A DNA stretch of 64,000 nucleotides from an uncultured Oscillospiraceae bacterium (GCA_902492895.1 CABUNG010000001.1:186001-250000); one strand, 5' to 3'; shown: positions 44,103-53,197, numbered from the stretch's first letter. The notes: generated from the letters alone by a model not told the origin. Numbers and translations: made by a program.

Positions 44103-45554
44103 TTGGAAGAAAAGAAAAAGCTGGAGTTTTACGGCGGGGCCTGGATGTCGTTTCTGCCCTTTGTGCTCTTTCTTGTATTCATCGTGCTTACCACCTTTCA
44201 TTTCGGTTCGATATCGGACGGCGCCCTGTGGCTGCCTGCCTTTCTTGCGTTGGTGATCGCGTTTTTCTTTTCCAAAAATAAAAAACAGTATGCGGAAACC
44301 ATGATCAGCGGGATGGCGAGCAAGGAAGCCATCATTCCCGTGGTCTGCTGGCTGTTCGCGGGGGTGTTTTCCCGGATTCTGCGGGAATCGGGACTGGCCG
44401 CCGGTGTTGCGGGGATTGCGGCGGGCATCGGCGTAAACGGAACGCTGTTCACCATCATCACATTCATCGCCTCCGCGCTGTTTGCCACGGCATCCGGGAC
44501 CGGATTCGGCACCATTGCCGCGGGCATGGGGGTGTTGTATCCGGCCGGGCTGGCCCTCGGCGGTCATCCAGGCCTGCTGGCGGGCGCGATCATTTCAGGC
44601 GCCGCTTTCGGAGATAATCTGGCGCCGGTGTCGGATACCACCATCTGCTCGGCCACGTCCCAGGGAGTGGATGTGCCGGGGGTGGTCCGGTCCCGCCTCA
44701 AATACGCGCTCGCGGCCGGAGTTTTGACCATTGCAGGGCTCGGCGTCGCGGGGATGTTCCTCTCCGGCAGTGCGGCGGGGAGCGAAGCTTATTCCTATAA
44801 TCCATGGACTCTGCTGATGTTCCTGCCGGTCGCTCTGACCATCTTCGTGGCGGTCAAATCGGGCGACATCATCATCGCCGCAACCATCGGAATCGTGTCG
44901 GGCGCCGCCGTGGCCGTGGCGGCCGGGCTGATGGATTTTGTGCAGATCGACGTGGCGGACGCCGTGAAACCCGCGCTGTTTGCGGTGTCGGGCGAAGGCC
45001 TCGACCGCACCGTCGGAGGGGTTCTGTACACGGGTCTGTCCAGTATGATTCAGGTGATCATCCTCGCGCTGCTGCTGTTCGGCTGCACGGCCATCATGCG
45101 GGCGGGCGGCGGAGACGAAAAGCTGCTGGGGGTTCTCGGCCGGGTGGTCAAGGGCGCGAGAGGCGCCGAAGTGGTCATTTCGGTGATGGTGATTGTCCTG
45201 TCCGCCCTGATGGGCCTGAACGCTCCGGCGATCCTCGCCATCGGCGCCTCCTTTGCGGCTCCGCTGGCCAAACGGTACGGAATCAGTCCCTATCGGACGG
45301 CCAACCTGCTTGACGCCCAGTCGAATACGCTGTGCTACTGCCTGCCCTGGACGCCCGCCGTCGTCTACACGCTGGGATTTGCGGCAGACAGCGCCAATCC
45401 TCTGACGGCGCTGCAGGTCACGCCCTTTGTGTTCTATTCGTTTGCCATGATTGTGGTGATGGCGGTCACCATTGTGTTTGGAATCGGGCGGCGGGACGGA
45501 TTGGATAAAACCAATGCCGTCCCCGTGCGAGAAGCGGAAAAGGTGGAATCGTAG
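44103..45554 (+). CDS. NhaC-family Na+/H+ antiporter-like protein
   Basis: 483-residue polytopic membrane protein with about 11-12 helices. The NhaC signature is clear: SGAAFGDNLAPVSDTTICSATSQGVDVPGVV and, later, LDAQSNTLCYCLPWTP. It exchanges Na+ or an organic acid (malate/lactate-type members exist) for protons. TTG 44103 lies 8 bases after AGAGGGGG. The vanW gene starts 2 bases after its stop, so the transporter and the van-like genes share a transcript. Confidence 0.88.
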   Translation: MEEKKKLEFYGGAWMSFLPFVLFLVFIVLTTFHFGSISDGALWLPAFLALVIAFFFSKNKKQYAETMISGMASKEAIIPVVCWLFAGVFSRILRESGLAAGVAGIAAGIGVNGTLFTIITFIASALFATASGTGFGTIAAGMGVLYPAGLALGGHPGLLAGAIISGAAFGDNLAPVSDTTICSATSQGVDVPGVVRSRLKYALAAGVLTIAGLGVAGMFLSGSAAGSEAYSYNPWTLLMFLPVALTIFVAVKSGDIIIAATIGIVSGAAVAVAAGLMDFVQIDVADAVKPALFAVSGEGLDRTVGGVLYTGLSSMIQVIILALLLFGCTAIMRAGGGDEKLLGVLGRVVKGARGAEVVISVMVIVLSALMGLNAPAILAIGASFAAPLAKRYGISPYRTANLLDAQSNTLCYCLPWTPAVVYTLGFAADSANPLTALQVTPFVFYSFAMIVVMAVTIVFGIGRRDGLDKTNAVPVREAEKVES

Positions 45555-45555
45555 C

Positions 45556-46422
45556 ATGCTCCGACAAGTGAAATCCAAACTCAAGACCTGGTTTCCCTGG
45601 CTGTCCACCCTGCGCCGCCTGCTGCAGGAGGGATGGTTTTACCTGAAGATGCGCCTGGACGGCAATCGGTATGCCCGGGAACGGGATGAGCCTCTTCCCA
45701 TCAAGGTGTTTACGGCCGGAACCGTTCTTCTCAATGAAAACAGCGGCCACGACATGGTGTATCAGCGCAACAAGGTGGATAACCTGAAGCTCGCGGCTGC
45801 GACGGTGGACCGTATCGTGATCCGTCCGGGAGAGACCTTTTCCTTCTGGCAGCTCGTCCGCCACGCGGACGATAAGGAACCGTATAAAGAGGGGCTCTGT
45901 CTCGTAAACGGGAAGATCGTGGCAGTCAAGGGGGGCGGTCTCTGCCAGCTGAGCAATCTGCTGTTCTGGCTGTTCCTTCACACGCCTCTGACCATCGTCG
46001 AGCGCCATCCTCACGCGGTGGAATCCTTCCCCCTGCCTCCGAGCGACATCCCGGACGGCACTGACGCGACGGTCAACGAAGGATGGCTGGACCTCAAACT
46101 GCGCAACGACACGCCGGCCACCTATCAAGTCGTGCTCTGGTTCGATGAGGAATGCCTGCAGGGCGCGGTCCGGTCCGACCGTGCGGGCGATACCCGCTAT
46201 GAAATCGTGGGGCGGAACCTCGTCTATATTCGGGAAGGCGGCAAGCTGTACCAGGAGACCGACATCTGCCGGCAGGGGTTTGCGCTGAAAACGGGGGAAC
46301 TCACCTCCGACATTCTTCTATACCACAACCGCTGCCGTATCGGGTACGCCCTGTCTCCCGATATCCCGGTGGAAGACCGGGACACATCCCCGCTGTCCGG
46401 CAGCGAACAGGCCGGCAGCTGA
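45556..46422 (+). CDS. vanW: VanW family protein
   Basis: 288 residues. The VanW domain is defined by NKVDNLKLAAATVDRIVIRPGETFSFWQLV and VKGGGLCQLSNLLFWLFLHTPLTIVERHPHAVESFP. VanW is found in VanB and VanG glycopeptide-resistance clusters and also widely on its own; its activity is unknown. No signal peptide. ATG 45556 follows AAGGTGG. Its position 90 bases upstream of a VanG-like ligase repeats the vanW-vanG order of true VanG clusters. Confidence 0.9.
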   Translation: MLRQVKSKLKTWFPWLSTLRRLLQEGWFYLKMRLDGNRYARERDEPLPIKVFTAGTVLLNENSGHDMVYQRNKVDNLKLAAATVDRIVIRPGETFSFWQLVRHADDKEPYKEGLCLVNGKIVAVKGGGLCQLSNLLFWLFLHTPLTIVERHPHAVESFPLPPSDIPDGTDATVNEGWLDLKLRNDTPATYQVVLWFDEECLQGAVRSDRAGDTRYEIVGRNLVYIREGGKLYQETDICRQGFALKTGELTSDILLYHNRCRIGYALSPDIPVEDRDTSPLSGSEQAGS

Positions 46423-46512
46423 ACACTCCGGCGTTTTGCCGTGCCGCCGCCGGAATCCGGAGCGGCGGCACGGCAGGCAATTCCAGCAAATGCGAAAGGA
46501 TGAGTCACCGAC

Positions 46513-47583
46513 ATGTCAACCGATTTCCCCACATCTGAACATCAAAAAACGGTAGCCCTTTTGTTTGGAGGCTGCTCGCCCGAATATGAAGTCTCCCTCT
46601 GCTCGGCCGCGGCCGTCCTGCGGGGGCTCGATCCTGCCCGTTACCATGTCATCCCGGTCGGCATCACCCGGAAAGGGGAATGGTTCCGTTGCTCCTGCAG
46701 CGCCGACACCATCGAGGCGGGACAGTGGACAGAGACCCCTCTGATCCGGGCGGCGCTGTCGCCCGACCGGGCGGTGCACGGTCTGATCGAATGGGATGAG
46801 TCCGGCGTACGCATGACCCGGGTGGACGTGGTGTTTCCCATGCTCCACGGAGCGAACGGCGAGGACGGCACCGTTCAGGGTCTGTGCGAACTGGCCGGTA
46901 TCCCCTATGTCGGCTGCGGCGTGCTCGGCTCGGCGGCCTGTATGGACAAGGAAGTCGCCCATACCCTGGCGGAAGCGGCCGGGGTCCGGGTTCCTCGTTC
47001 GGCCACCCTGTATAAAGAGGACGCGGCACTGCCTTTTGAACGGGCGGCGGGGCTGGCTTTCCCGCTGTTCGTCAAGCCTGCGAATGCGGGCTCGTCGTAC
47101 GGTATTACGCGGGTGGAGAAACCCGACGAGCTGCCCGCGGCGGTGGAACTCGCGTTTGCTTTCGACCGCAAGGTGGTTGTGGAGGAAGAAGTCCCGGGTT
47201 TCGAGGTGGGCTGTGCCGTACTTGGGAACGGAGAGCTCCTCATCGGCGAGGTGGACGAGATCGAACTGAAACAGCGGTGGCTGGATTACGAGGAAAAATA
47301 CGGGAACCGCACCGCCGAAATCCATCTGCCGGCGCGGATTTCCCGGGAAAACCGGGAAAAAATCCGGGAAACGGCGGGCGTTCTCTACCGCGCGCTGGCC
47401 TGCCGCGGTTTTGCTCGGGTGGATATGTTCCTCACGCCGGCAGGGGACGTGGTTTTCAATGAGATCAACACCATTCCCGGCTTCACGTCCCACAGCCGGT
47501 ATCCGAATATGCTCCTGTCAGCGGGGCTGTCGTTTGAAGAGATCGTCGAGCGGCTGATCGCCCTGGCAGAGGAGCCGTCGTGA
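46513..47583 (+). CDS. VanG-like D-alanine--D-serine (or D-Ala-D-X) ligase
   Basis: 356-residue ATP-grasp ligase. It follows the VanG pattern along its length: LLFGGCSPEYEVSLCSAAAVL, HVIPVGITRKGEWF, FPMLHGANGEDGTVQG, VEEEVPGFEVGCAVLG, LDYEEKYGNRTAEIHLPARI and NEINTIPGFTSHSRYPNM. The EKY loop in place of the Ddl omega-loop Lys-Tyr pattern suggests D-Ala-D-Ser rather than D-Ala-D-Ala synthesis, but specificity cannot be settled by reading. It could equally be the host's intrinsic ligase. Its GTGA overlap with the next gene shows coupling. Confidence 0.82.
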   Translation: MSTDFPTSEHQKTVALLFGGCSPEYEVSLCSAAAVLRGLDPARYHVIPVGITRKGEWFRCSCSADTIEAGQWTETPLIRAALSPDRAVHGLIEWDESGVRMTRVDVVFPMLHGANGEDGTVQGLCELAGIPYVGCGVLGSAACMDKEVAHTLAEAAGVRVPRSATLYKEDAALPFERAAGLAFPLFVKPANAGSSYGITRVEKPDELPAAVELAFAFDRKVVVEEEVPGFEVGCAVLGNGELLIGEVDEIELKQRWLDYEEKYGNRTAEIHLPARISRENREKIRETAGVLYRALACRGFARVDMFLTPAGDVVFNEINTIPGFTSHSRYPNMLLSAGLSFEEIVERLIALAEEPS

Positions 47584-48338
47584 GCGCCGCCCGGTCCCTG
47601 CGGCTGCAGGAACAGGCGGTGTTCGACGGCCCGCTGATTCTCGTCAACCGCACCCATCCGCTCCGCTTGCAGGAGGAGGCGCTGCAGGGGCGGCTGTGTC
47701 AGGCGCGTCCGGGGTTTCCGGACATCCAGCTGGCCCGGATGGCGGCGGACGCCCTCGGCGCGCTTCTCGACGCATGCGGAGCGGGGGAGGGGATCGTTCC
47801 CGTCAGCGGATACCGCAGCGGCGGGGAACAGACGGACCTCTATGTCACGTCCCTGCGGGAAAACGGTGAGATTTTTACCAAACAATACATCGCCTATCCG
47901 GGAACCAGCGAGCATCAAACCGGCCTGGCCATCGACGTAGGCGAGGCGGCGGATGAAATCGACTATATCCGGCCCGCCTTTCCTTATACCGGCTTGTGTC
48001 AGCGGTTTCGGGAACTGGCGCCCGCTTACGGGTTCATCGAACGGTATCAGGCCGGACGCGAATCCATCACGGGCGTGGCGCAGGAGCCCTGGCATTTCCG
48101 TTTCGTCGGGACTCCTCACGCGGCGCTGATCGCCGAAGCGGGCTGTACACTGGAGGAATACACACAGCTCTGTCATTCCTTTACATTTGACAAGCCCCGC
48201 CGGCTGCCCGACGGCACCCGGATCTACACCGTCCCTGCGGCGGGAGGCTGGACCGACGTTCCCCTGCCGGAACGGGGTACGGCAGAGGTGTCGGGAAACA
48301 ATGAGGACGCCTTTGTCGTAACCATACGGCCCTCATGA
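47580..48338 (+). CDS. VanXY-like D,D-dipeptidase/carboxypeptidase
   Basis: 252 residues, M15 peptidase. Zn site: SEHQTGLAIDVG (H, D) and EPWHFRFVG (catalytic E, third-ligand H). VSGYRSGGEQTDLYVTSLRENGEIFTKQYIAYPG, YGFIERYQAGRESITG and HAALIAEAGCTLEEY follow VanXY closely. Such enzymes remove D-Ala-D-Ala dipeptide and terminal D-Ala so that altered precursors prevail. No signal peptide, as in VanXY and unlike VanY. A C-terminal extension of about 50 residues (PRRLPDGTRIYTVPAAGG...) is not in VanXY. GTG start overlapping the ligase stop. Confidence 0.85.
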   Translation: MSAARSLRLQEQAVFDGPLILVNRTHPLRLQEEALQGRLCQARPGFPDIQLARMAADALGALLDACGAGEGIVPVSGYRSGGEQTDLYVTSLRENGEIFTKQYIAYPGTSEHQTGLAIDVGEAADEIDYIRPAFPYTGLCQRFRELAPAYGFIERYQAGRESITGVAQEPWHFRFVGTPHAALIAEAGCTLEEYTQLCHSFTFDKPRRLPDGTRIYTVPAAGGWTDVPLPERGTAEVSGNNEDAFVVTIRPS

Positions 48339-48342
48339 GGGC
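48329..48342 (+). terminator. Short palindrome at the end of the vanXY-like gene
   Basis: GCCCTCATGAGGGC spans the stop codon and is followed by TCTTCT. A weak terminator at best. Confidence 0.35.
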
Positions 48343-48357
48343 TCTTCTGGCGAAGAT

Positions 48358-48386
48358 TTGACAAAATCCGGCGAATCGTGTATACT
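48358..48386 (+). promoter_or_regulatory. Promoter of the TPP riboswitch-thiT unit
   Basis: TTGACA and TATACT with a 17-base spacer, about 25 bases upstream of the riboswitch. Confidence 0.85.
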
Positions 48387-48411
48387 GACCGTATTCGCAA
48401 ACCTCACAACT

Positions 48412-48507
48412 CAAACAAGGGGTGCTGGCGCAAGGCCGGCTGAGAGGAAGCCCGCGGCTTCAAACCCTGAAACCTGATCCGGATAATACCGGCGGAGGGA
48501 TGTTTTC
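48412..48507 (+). promoter_or_regulatory. TPP riboswitch (THI element)
   Basis: The conserved blocks are in order: GGGGTGCTGGCG at the first stem, GGCTGAGAGG, ACCCTGAAACCTGATCCGG and ATAATACCGGCGGAGGGA. It binds thiamine pyrophosphate. A terminator hairpin lies about 55 bases downstream, so control is probably by transcription termination of thiT. Confidence 0.95.
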
Positions 48508-48562
48508 ATACGAGACCCGGCTGCTGCGCTTTCTGGCGCGGCGGGCGGTGTTTGCCGACGAA

Positions 48563-48592
48563 GGCCCCTCCCATACGGGAGGAGCCTTTTTT
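48563..48592 (+). terminator. Riboswitch-controlled terminator
   Basis: GGCCCCTCCC-ATAC-GGGAGGAGCC stem (one mismatch) with TTTTTT, between the TPP aptamer and the thiT ribosome site. Confidence 0.85.
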
Positions 48593-48645
48593 ACATTCCG
48601 TTTGCGGAGTGAGCGCGAAAATTTGCAGGAAAAGAGAGAGAATCC

Positions 48646-49509
48646 GTGGAAAAATCCATCCGCAACACCCGATGGGGAGCCAATTCCCCCGCCCTTAAGC
48701 TGACGGAAAGCGCCGTCATGCTCGCCTTTGCTTTCGTACTCTGCCTGTTCCCCTTGGCCAGCCTGCCTTACGGCGGCACCATTACCGCCTGCAGCATGCT
48801 GCCTGTGATCATCATCGCCTACCGCTACGGCTGGAAATGGGGACTGCTCACCGGTTTCGTGTTCAGCCTGCTCCAAGTCGTGGAGGGGGGAATCGGTACC
48901 CTGAGTGCCTTTACCAAAACCCCGGGATCCTTTCTGCTGGTCTTTTTCCTCGATTATGTCATCGCGTTTACGGTCCTGGGGCTTGCTGGCCTGTTCCGCG
49001 GCCGGGTCAAAAATCAGCGGGCCGAGCTGGTCGCGGGGGCCATTCTCGTGTGTGTGCTGCGCTATGCCTGCCATTTTCTCTCCGGCATCACGGTCTGGCG
49101 GGATATTTCCATTCCCATGGCCGGAGCCGTGCCTTTTTCGCTGATTTATAACGCTACCTACATGCTTCCCGAAACCATCATCACAGTTTTGGGGGCCTTT
49201 ATGATCGGCGGAGTGCTGGATTTCCGCCGGGAGATGGTGGGGCGTGCGCCCAAACAGGAGAAACAGCCTCTGGCGGCTGTAGTGATGTCGGCTGCGGCGG
49301 CCGTTCTGCTGCTGGCGGGGCTGGTATTCGACACTGCACATATCTTTGCGCATCTGCAGAATCCGGATACCGGCGTATTCGACATTACCTGCATCACCGG
49401 ATGCAACTGGCCGCTGGTGATCGGTGTGACGGCCGGCGCCCTCGTCCTGTCCGGGATCGCTCTGGTGGTGCGGAAGGTGCTGCTGAAGAAGGAAACGAAA
49501 GCGGCCTGA
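48646..49509 (+). CDS. thiT: ThiT, thiamine-specific S-component of an ECF transporter
   Basis: 287 residues. The first about 180 form the six-helix ThiT fold, with GGTITACSMLPVIIIAYRYGWKWGLLTGF and DYVIAFTVLGLAGLF as conserved parts. It binds thiamine and uses shared EcfA/EcfT units encoded elsewhere. The C-terminal extension carries two more predicted hydrophobic segments (about 205-225 and 252-275), not usual in ThiT. GTG 48646; TPP riboswitch control supports the substrate. Confidence 0.92.
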   Translation: MEKSIRNTRWGANSPALKLTESAVMLAFAFVLCLFPLASLPYGGTITACSMLPVIIIAYRYGWKWGLLTGFVFSLLQVVEGGIGTLSAFTKTPGSFLLVFFLDYVIAFTVLGLAGLFRGRVKNQRAELVAGAILVCVLRYACHFLSGITVWRDISIPMAGAVPFSLIYNATYMLPETIITVLGAFMIGGVLDFRREMVGRAPKQEKQPLAAVVMSAAAAVLLLAGLVFDTAHIFAHLQNPDTGVFDITCITGCNWPLVIGVTAGALVLSGIALVVRKVLLKKETKAA

Positions 49510-49536
49510 GCCCCGGGGTTCCGCATATGACAACAT

Positions 49537-49573
49537 AAAAAAGGCCCGATGCCGTCGGCATCGGGCCTTTTTT
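49537..49573. terminator. Bidirectional terminator
   Basis: GGCCCGATGCC-GTC-GGCATCGGGCC with A6 before and T6 after, between thiT and the convergent degV gene. Confidence 0.95.
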
Positions 49574-49622
49574 ACATCGATATACGGACCGCCGTATCCC
49601 ATAGAGGAGGTGGGAATGAGAT

Positions 49623-50498
49623 TTATAGAAACCGATCGATTTTTTGCGAACAGGCGATGGCGAGGGCGCCCGGACCGATATGGCAGGCGACGCTCAGCGA
49701 CAGGGGATCGCAGTAGGTCACCGGAATCCCGAAGTCCTCCTCGATAGACGCCGCAAAGCCGCGGGCTGCCGCTTCATTGTGCGTATGCGCGACATAGACC
49801 CGGACCTGATCCATCCCCCCGAACCGGGTCATGATATCGTTCCGCATCGCCTCGATCATCAGAGACCTGGCCAGCTTTTCGTTCCGGGCTTTGGCGAACG
49901 CGTCCAGCTTTTCTCCCTGAATCTGCAGCACAGGCTTGATCCGCAGCACCGTCGCAACAGCGGCCGCCGCCGGGGTGACGCGTCCGCCTTTTTTCAGATA
50001 CTTCAAGGTATCGAGCTGAATATAAATACTGGAGTCAAAGCGGGTTTCTTCCAAAATCGTCCGAATCTCTGCGGCGGTTTTACCCGCTCCGGCCAGCTCC
50101 AGCGCATCCATGACCGATTGGCGCTGCGTGACCGAGATGCGCTGATTGTTGACGACCTGAACCCGGCCGTCGTAGTCCATCGCGAGAGCCAGCGCCGTCG
50201 CATAGGAGCCCGACAGACCGCTGGACATGGGGATATGCACGACCTCGTCATACTTCTGCAGCAGGCTGTCCCACAGGTCCACAATGTCACCGATCGCGGG
50301 CTGAGACGTCGATACCGCGAGTTCCGGATCGGTTAATTTATCATAAAAGGCGGCCTGGGTCAGGCTGATATCTTCATAAAAAAGATCGTCCTGGATGAGA
50401 AAAGGCATGGGAATGACGAAAATACCGAGGTCTTTTGCCAAATCCTGCGGTATGCCGCTGTTGCTGTCGGTGACAATGGCCGTCTTGGTTGGCAGCAT
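49623..50498 (-). CDS. DegV family fatty acid-binding protein
   Basis: 291-residue DegV protein (FakB-like), which binds a fatty acid and presents it to the FakA kinase. AIVTDSNSGIPQDLAKDLGIFVIPMPF, STSQPAIGD, HIPMSSGLSGSYATA and LKYLKKGGRVTPAAAAVATVLRIKPVL are the family motifs. ATG 50498 follows AAGGAG at 9 bases. It lies 17 bases after the HAD gene on the same strand. Confidence 0.93.
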   Translation of the reverse strand: MLPTKTAIVTDSNSGIPQDLAKDLGIFVIPMPFLIQDDLFYEDISLTQAAFYDKLTDPELAVSTSQPAIGDIVDLWDSLLQKYDEVVHIPMSSGLSGSYATALALAMDYDGRVQVVNNQRISVTQRQSVMDALELAGAGKTAAEIRTILEETRFDSSIYIQLDTLKYLKKGGRVTPAAAAVATVLRIKPVLQIQGEKLDAFAKARNEKLARSLMIEAMRNDIMTRFGGMDQVRVYVAHTHNEAAARGFAASIEEDFGIPVTYCDPLSLSVACHIGPGALAIACSQKIDRFL

Positions 50499-50515
50499 GG
50501 AAGTTATCTCCTTAT

Positions 50516-51232
50516 TCACGGATTGACAGGGAGGTCCCTATCCAGATAACAGCGCAGTTCATCGAATCCGCCGTGCGGAAAAGCCCCGATGTCCCGGCCG
50601 GTTTTGTTGATCAGGCAATCGGTCAGCAGAAAGACCCGCATTCCGGTTTCCGCAGCGACCATGTCCTCACCGACGTCGTTCCCCACCATCAGACAGTCCT
50701 CCGCCCGGCAGCCGAGACGCTCTGTCAGTTCCCGGTAATATGCCGGATTCGGTTTGCAGGAGCGGGAATTCTCGTAGGTGGTATAGAATTCGAACGCGGC
50801 AGGATCCAACCCCGCCCAGCGCATCCGGCTTTCCGTGGCCACGGCGGGGAAAATCGGATTGGTCGCCAGGGCGATACGGACACCGCGGTGTTTGAGATCA
50901 TCAATCGTGTCTCTGGCCTGCGGATTGAAACCGCAGGCCGCCGCCGCTTTCTGAAAATCTTCCCGGTAAAAGGCATCGAATAGCGGCTTGTCCTGCAGGG
51001 CCCTTTCCCCGAATGTCGCGGCAAAGCAGGCCCAAAACACCTCTTCATTTGTCCGGCTGCCGTCGTTTTCCACCATGGCGGCGGTCCCGGCCCAAACGCT
51101 GTCGATCAGTTTGGCCGGTTCATAGCCGTAAGGAGCCAATTTGGCGGCCAGACACTGGAAATACGCTTTTATAAAGGCATCCTGATCCATGGGAAGCAGG
51201 GTGCCGTCCAGATCAAACAATACCGTTGTCAT
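50516..51232 (-). CDS. HAD-superfamily hydrolase
   Basis: 238 residues. HAD motif I VLFDLDGTLLP (nucleophile Asp), motif II LATNPIF, motif III Lys in SCKPNPAYY and motif IV MVGNDVGEDMVAA. It has a cap domain of about 90 residues after motif I. It removes phosphate from a small metabolite; the substrate is unknown. ATG 51232 is 7 bases from GGAGG. Co-transcribed with degV. Confidence 0.9.
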   Translation of the reverse strand: MTTVLFDLDGTLLPMDQDAFIKAYFQCLAAKLAPYGYEPAKLIDSVWAGTAAMVENDGSRTNEEVFWACFAATFGERALQDKPLFDAFYREDFQKAAAACGFNPQARDTIDDLKHRGVRIALATNPIFPAVATESRMRWAGLDPAAFEFYTTYENSRSCKPNPAYYRELTERLGCRAEDCLMVGNDVGEDMVAAETGMRVFLLTDCLINKTGRDIGAFPHGGFDELRCYLDRDLPVNP

Positions 51233-51312
51233 CCAAACCCTCCGACGATGAGATCGCTTTATTATAGTATGATTTGGTTCGGAAGTCAAACATTCCGCGT
51301 AGCGCGGAAGCC

Positions 51313-52203
51313 TTACGGCAGCAGGCCGTATGTCCGCAGGCAAGCGAGGAGGCGTTTCTCAGCCGCGGGCTCCATGCCGCAGAGGGGCAGACGGCAGGGT
51401 CCTGCCGCGTAACCCATGGCGTTGAGGGCCCGTTTGACCGGAATGGGGCTGACATCACAAAACAGGGCGTCGATAAGGTCCAGCGCATACAGCTGCAGAG
51501 AAGCGCTTTTTTCCACGTCTCCCTCAAAGAAGCTCTGACAGATGCTGTGCGTTACCCGCGGAAGAAGGTTGGCGAGGATCGAGATGACGCCGGAGGCCCC
51601 AAGGGCGAGAGCGGCCGTGATCTGATCGTCGTTGCCGGAGTAGATGGCCAGATCGTCCCCGCACAGGGAACGGATCTCCGCGAGCTGGGAAACGCTGCCG
51701 CCCGCCTCTTTTACCGCGACAATGTTGTCGATGTCGCTGAGGCGGCGGTAGGTTTCGGGGCGGATATTTACCCCGGTCCGGGAAGGGACGTTATACAGAA
51801 TGATGGGCAGATGAGATGCCTCCGCGCAGGCCCTGAAATGGCGGTACAGCCCTTCTTGGGAGGTCTTGTTGTAGTAAGGTGTAACGTGCAGGAGCGCGTC
51901 GGCTCCAAGGCGCTCCGCCTCACGGGACAGTTCCGCGGCGTGGACGGTGCAGTTGCTGCCGACGCCTGCGATGACCGGGAGCATACCGTGTGCCCGTTTT
52001 ACCGCATATTCGATCACGGACAGATGTTCTTCATCTGTCAGAGTCGAGCACTCGCCGGTGGTGCCCGCTATAACGAGAGCATCGGTTTGATTTTCAAGAT
52101 GAAAGTCAATCAGCCTGCCGAGTTCCACATAATTGACCGAACCGTCCGGATACATGGGGGTGACGAGCGCCACGCCCGAACCTCGAAACACACACGTTTT
52201 CAC
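51313..52203 (-). CDS. dapA: 4-hydroxy-tetrahydrodipicolinate synthase
   Basis: 296-residue pyruvate aldolase of the lysine/dipicolinate pathway, condensing pyruvate with aspartate semialdehyde. The active site is complete: GTTGECSTL, the proton-relay Tyr in TPYYNKTSQ, YNVPSRTG and the Schiff-base Lys in IVAVKEA. Dipicolinate links it to spores as well as to the cell wall. GTG 52203 follows AGGAG at 10 bases; no ATG is available before MYPDG. No other dap gene is nearby. Confidence 0.95.
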   Translation of the reverse strand: MKTCVFRGSGVALVTPMYPDGSVNYVELGRLIDFHLENQTDALVIAGTTGECSTLTDEEHLSVIEYAVKRAHGMLPVIAGVGSNCTVHAAELSREAERLGADALLHVTPYYNKTSQEGLYRHFRACAEASHLPIILYNVPSRTGVNIRPETYRRLSDIDNIVAVKEAGGSVSQLAEIRSLCGDDLAIYSGNDDQITAALALGASGVISILANLLPRVTHSICQSFFEGDVEKSASLQLYALDLIDALFCDVSPIPVKRALNAMGYAAGPCRLPLCGMEPAAEKRLLACLRTYGLLP

Positions 52204-52285
52204 CGATGGTCCACTCCTTTTTGCCTGTCTGGTCCGAGTGTACCACAGTCGGGATAAAAACGGTGCAAAGAAATCCGCTGTCCTA

Positions 52286-53167
52286 TCAAGATTCCATGAA
52301 GGCCCCCCGGCCGATAACGCCGAGCAAGTCGGACAGGGGGGCCGTTTCGTATTTGCCGCGGTGCCGGATGGCGTTGAGATCGTTGTGAAGGGACAGTCCC
52401 CGGACGTGAAGCTCCGCCAGACTGCCGTCTTCAATCGATCCCCGCACCAGCAAGTCGGGCAGAATGGTGATGCCGAGTCCGGCCTTGGCGGCCTCGATCA
52501 GAGCGGTGGAATTGATGCTGGTCCAGACCGGCCGGGGCGTCAGTCCCGAAAGAAGAAGCGCGCTGTCAAAGGTATCCCGGATAGCGCTTCCCTTCTGACG
52601 GAGCAGAAGTTTTTCCCCGCACAGCTCCTGAATGGACAGGTCGGGTCCCGGGCGGTAGAAGGGCGCCGCCACCACCACCAGACGGTAGGAAGCGAATGGG
52701 GTGCAGAGAAAAGGCCCTTGGGGCGGGACGCCCTCCACCAGGGCGAGGTCGGCGCCGCCGGCCCGCAGGAGCTCCACGGCGTCGCCGGCGCTGACTACTT
52801 CGACCTCCACGGGGGTCTGCGGCCGGACCGCGGCGAACCGACGCAGCAGGCGCGGCAGCCAGAAAGAAGCAATGGTGATGCTGGAGACGAGGTGCAGAGG
52901 CGTTTCATCTTCCAAGGTCTCCATCCGGGCGTCGAGCGCTTCGCACGCGGTCAGAATGGGCGTGGCCTCCTCGAGGAGGCGAAGGCCGCACGGAGTCAGG
53001 CGGACCCCTTTGGGCAGGCGGTCAAAGAGCGCCGTCCCCGCCTTGTCTTCCATTTCCCGGACGGCGTGTGAGACCGCCGACTGGGTGAGGTAAAGCTGTT
53101 CCGCCGCCTTGGTGAAGTTGCCGGTTCGAGCGATCTCCCGCAGGATCCGATAGTGCCGCAGAGTCAC
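52286..53167 (-). CDS. LysR-family regulator
   Basis: 293 residues. N-terminal winged helix (LRHYRILREIARTGNFTKAAEQLYLTQSAVSHAVREME) and a two-lobed effector domain starting near LHLVSSITIASFWLP. GTG 53167 is 7 bases from AGGAGG. Divergent from the ChrA pair, with an operator-like palindrome between them, so it probably controls those transporters and itself. Confidence 0.92.
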   Translation of the reverse strand: MTLRHYRILREIARTGNFTKAAEQLYLTQSAVSHAVREMEDKAGTALFDRLPKGVRLTPCGLRLLEEATPILTACEALDARMETLEDETPLHLVSSITIASFWLPRLLRRFAAVRPQTPVEVEVVSAGDAVELLRAGGADLALVEGVPPQGPFLCTPFASYRLVVVAAPFYRPGPDLSIQELCGEKLLLRQKGSAIRDTFDSALLLSGLTPRPVWTSINSTALIEAAKAGLGITILPDLLVRGSIEDGSLAELHVRGLSLHNDLNAIRHRGKYETAPLSDLLGVIGRGAFMES

Positions 53168-53182
53168 GGAACACCCTCCTAT

Positions 53183-53197
53183 ATGAAAAATATTCAT
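53183..53197. promoter_or_regulatory. LysR operator-like palindrome
   Basis: ATGAA-N5-TTCAT, a T-N11-A type inverted repeat, lies 23 bases upstream of the -35 of the chrA promoter and 15 bases before the lysR start codon. Confidence 0.45.

Noticed and set aside
46513..48338. Functional acquired vancomycin-resistance cluster
   Set aside because: Racemase and regulators are missing, base composition matches the neighbours, and the ligase could be intrinsic. Only a VanG-like trio is claimed.
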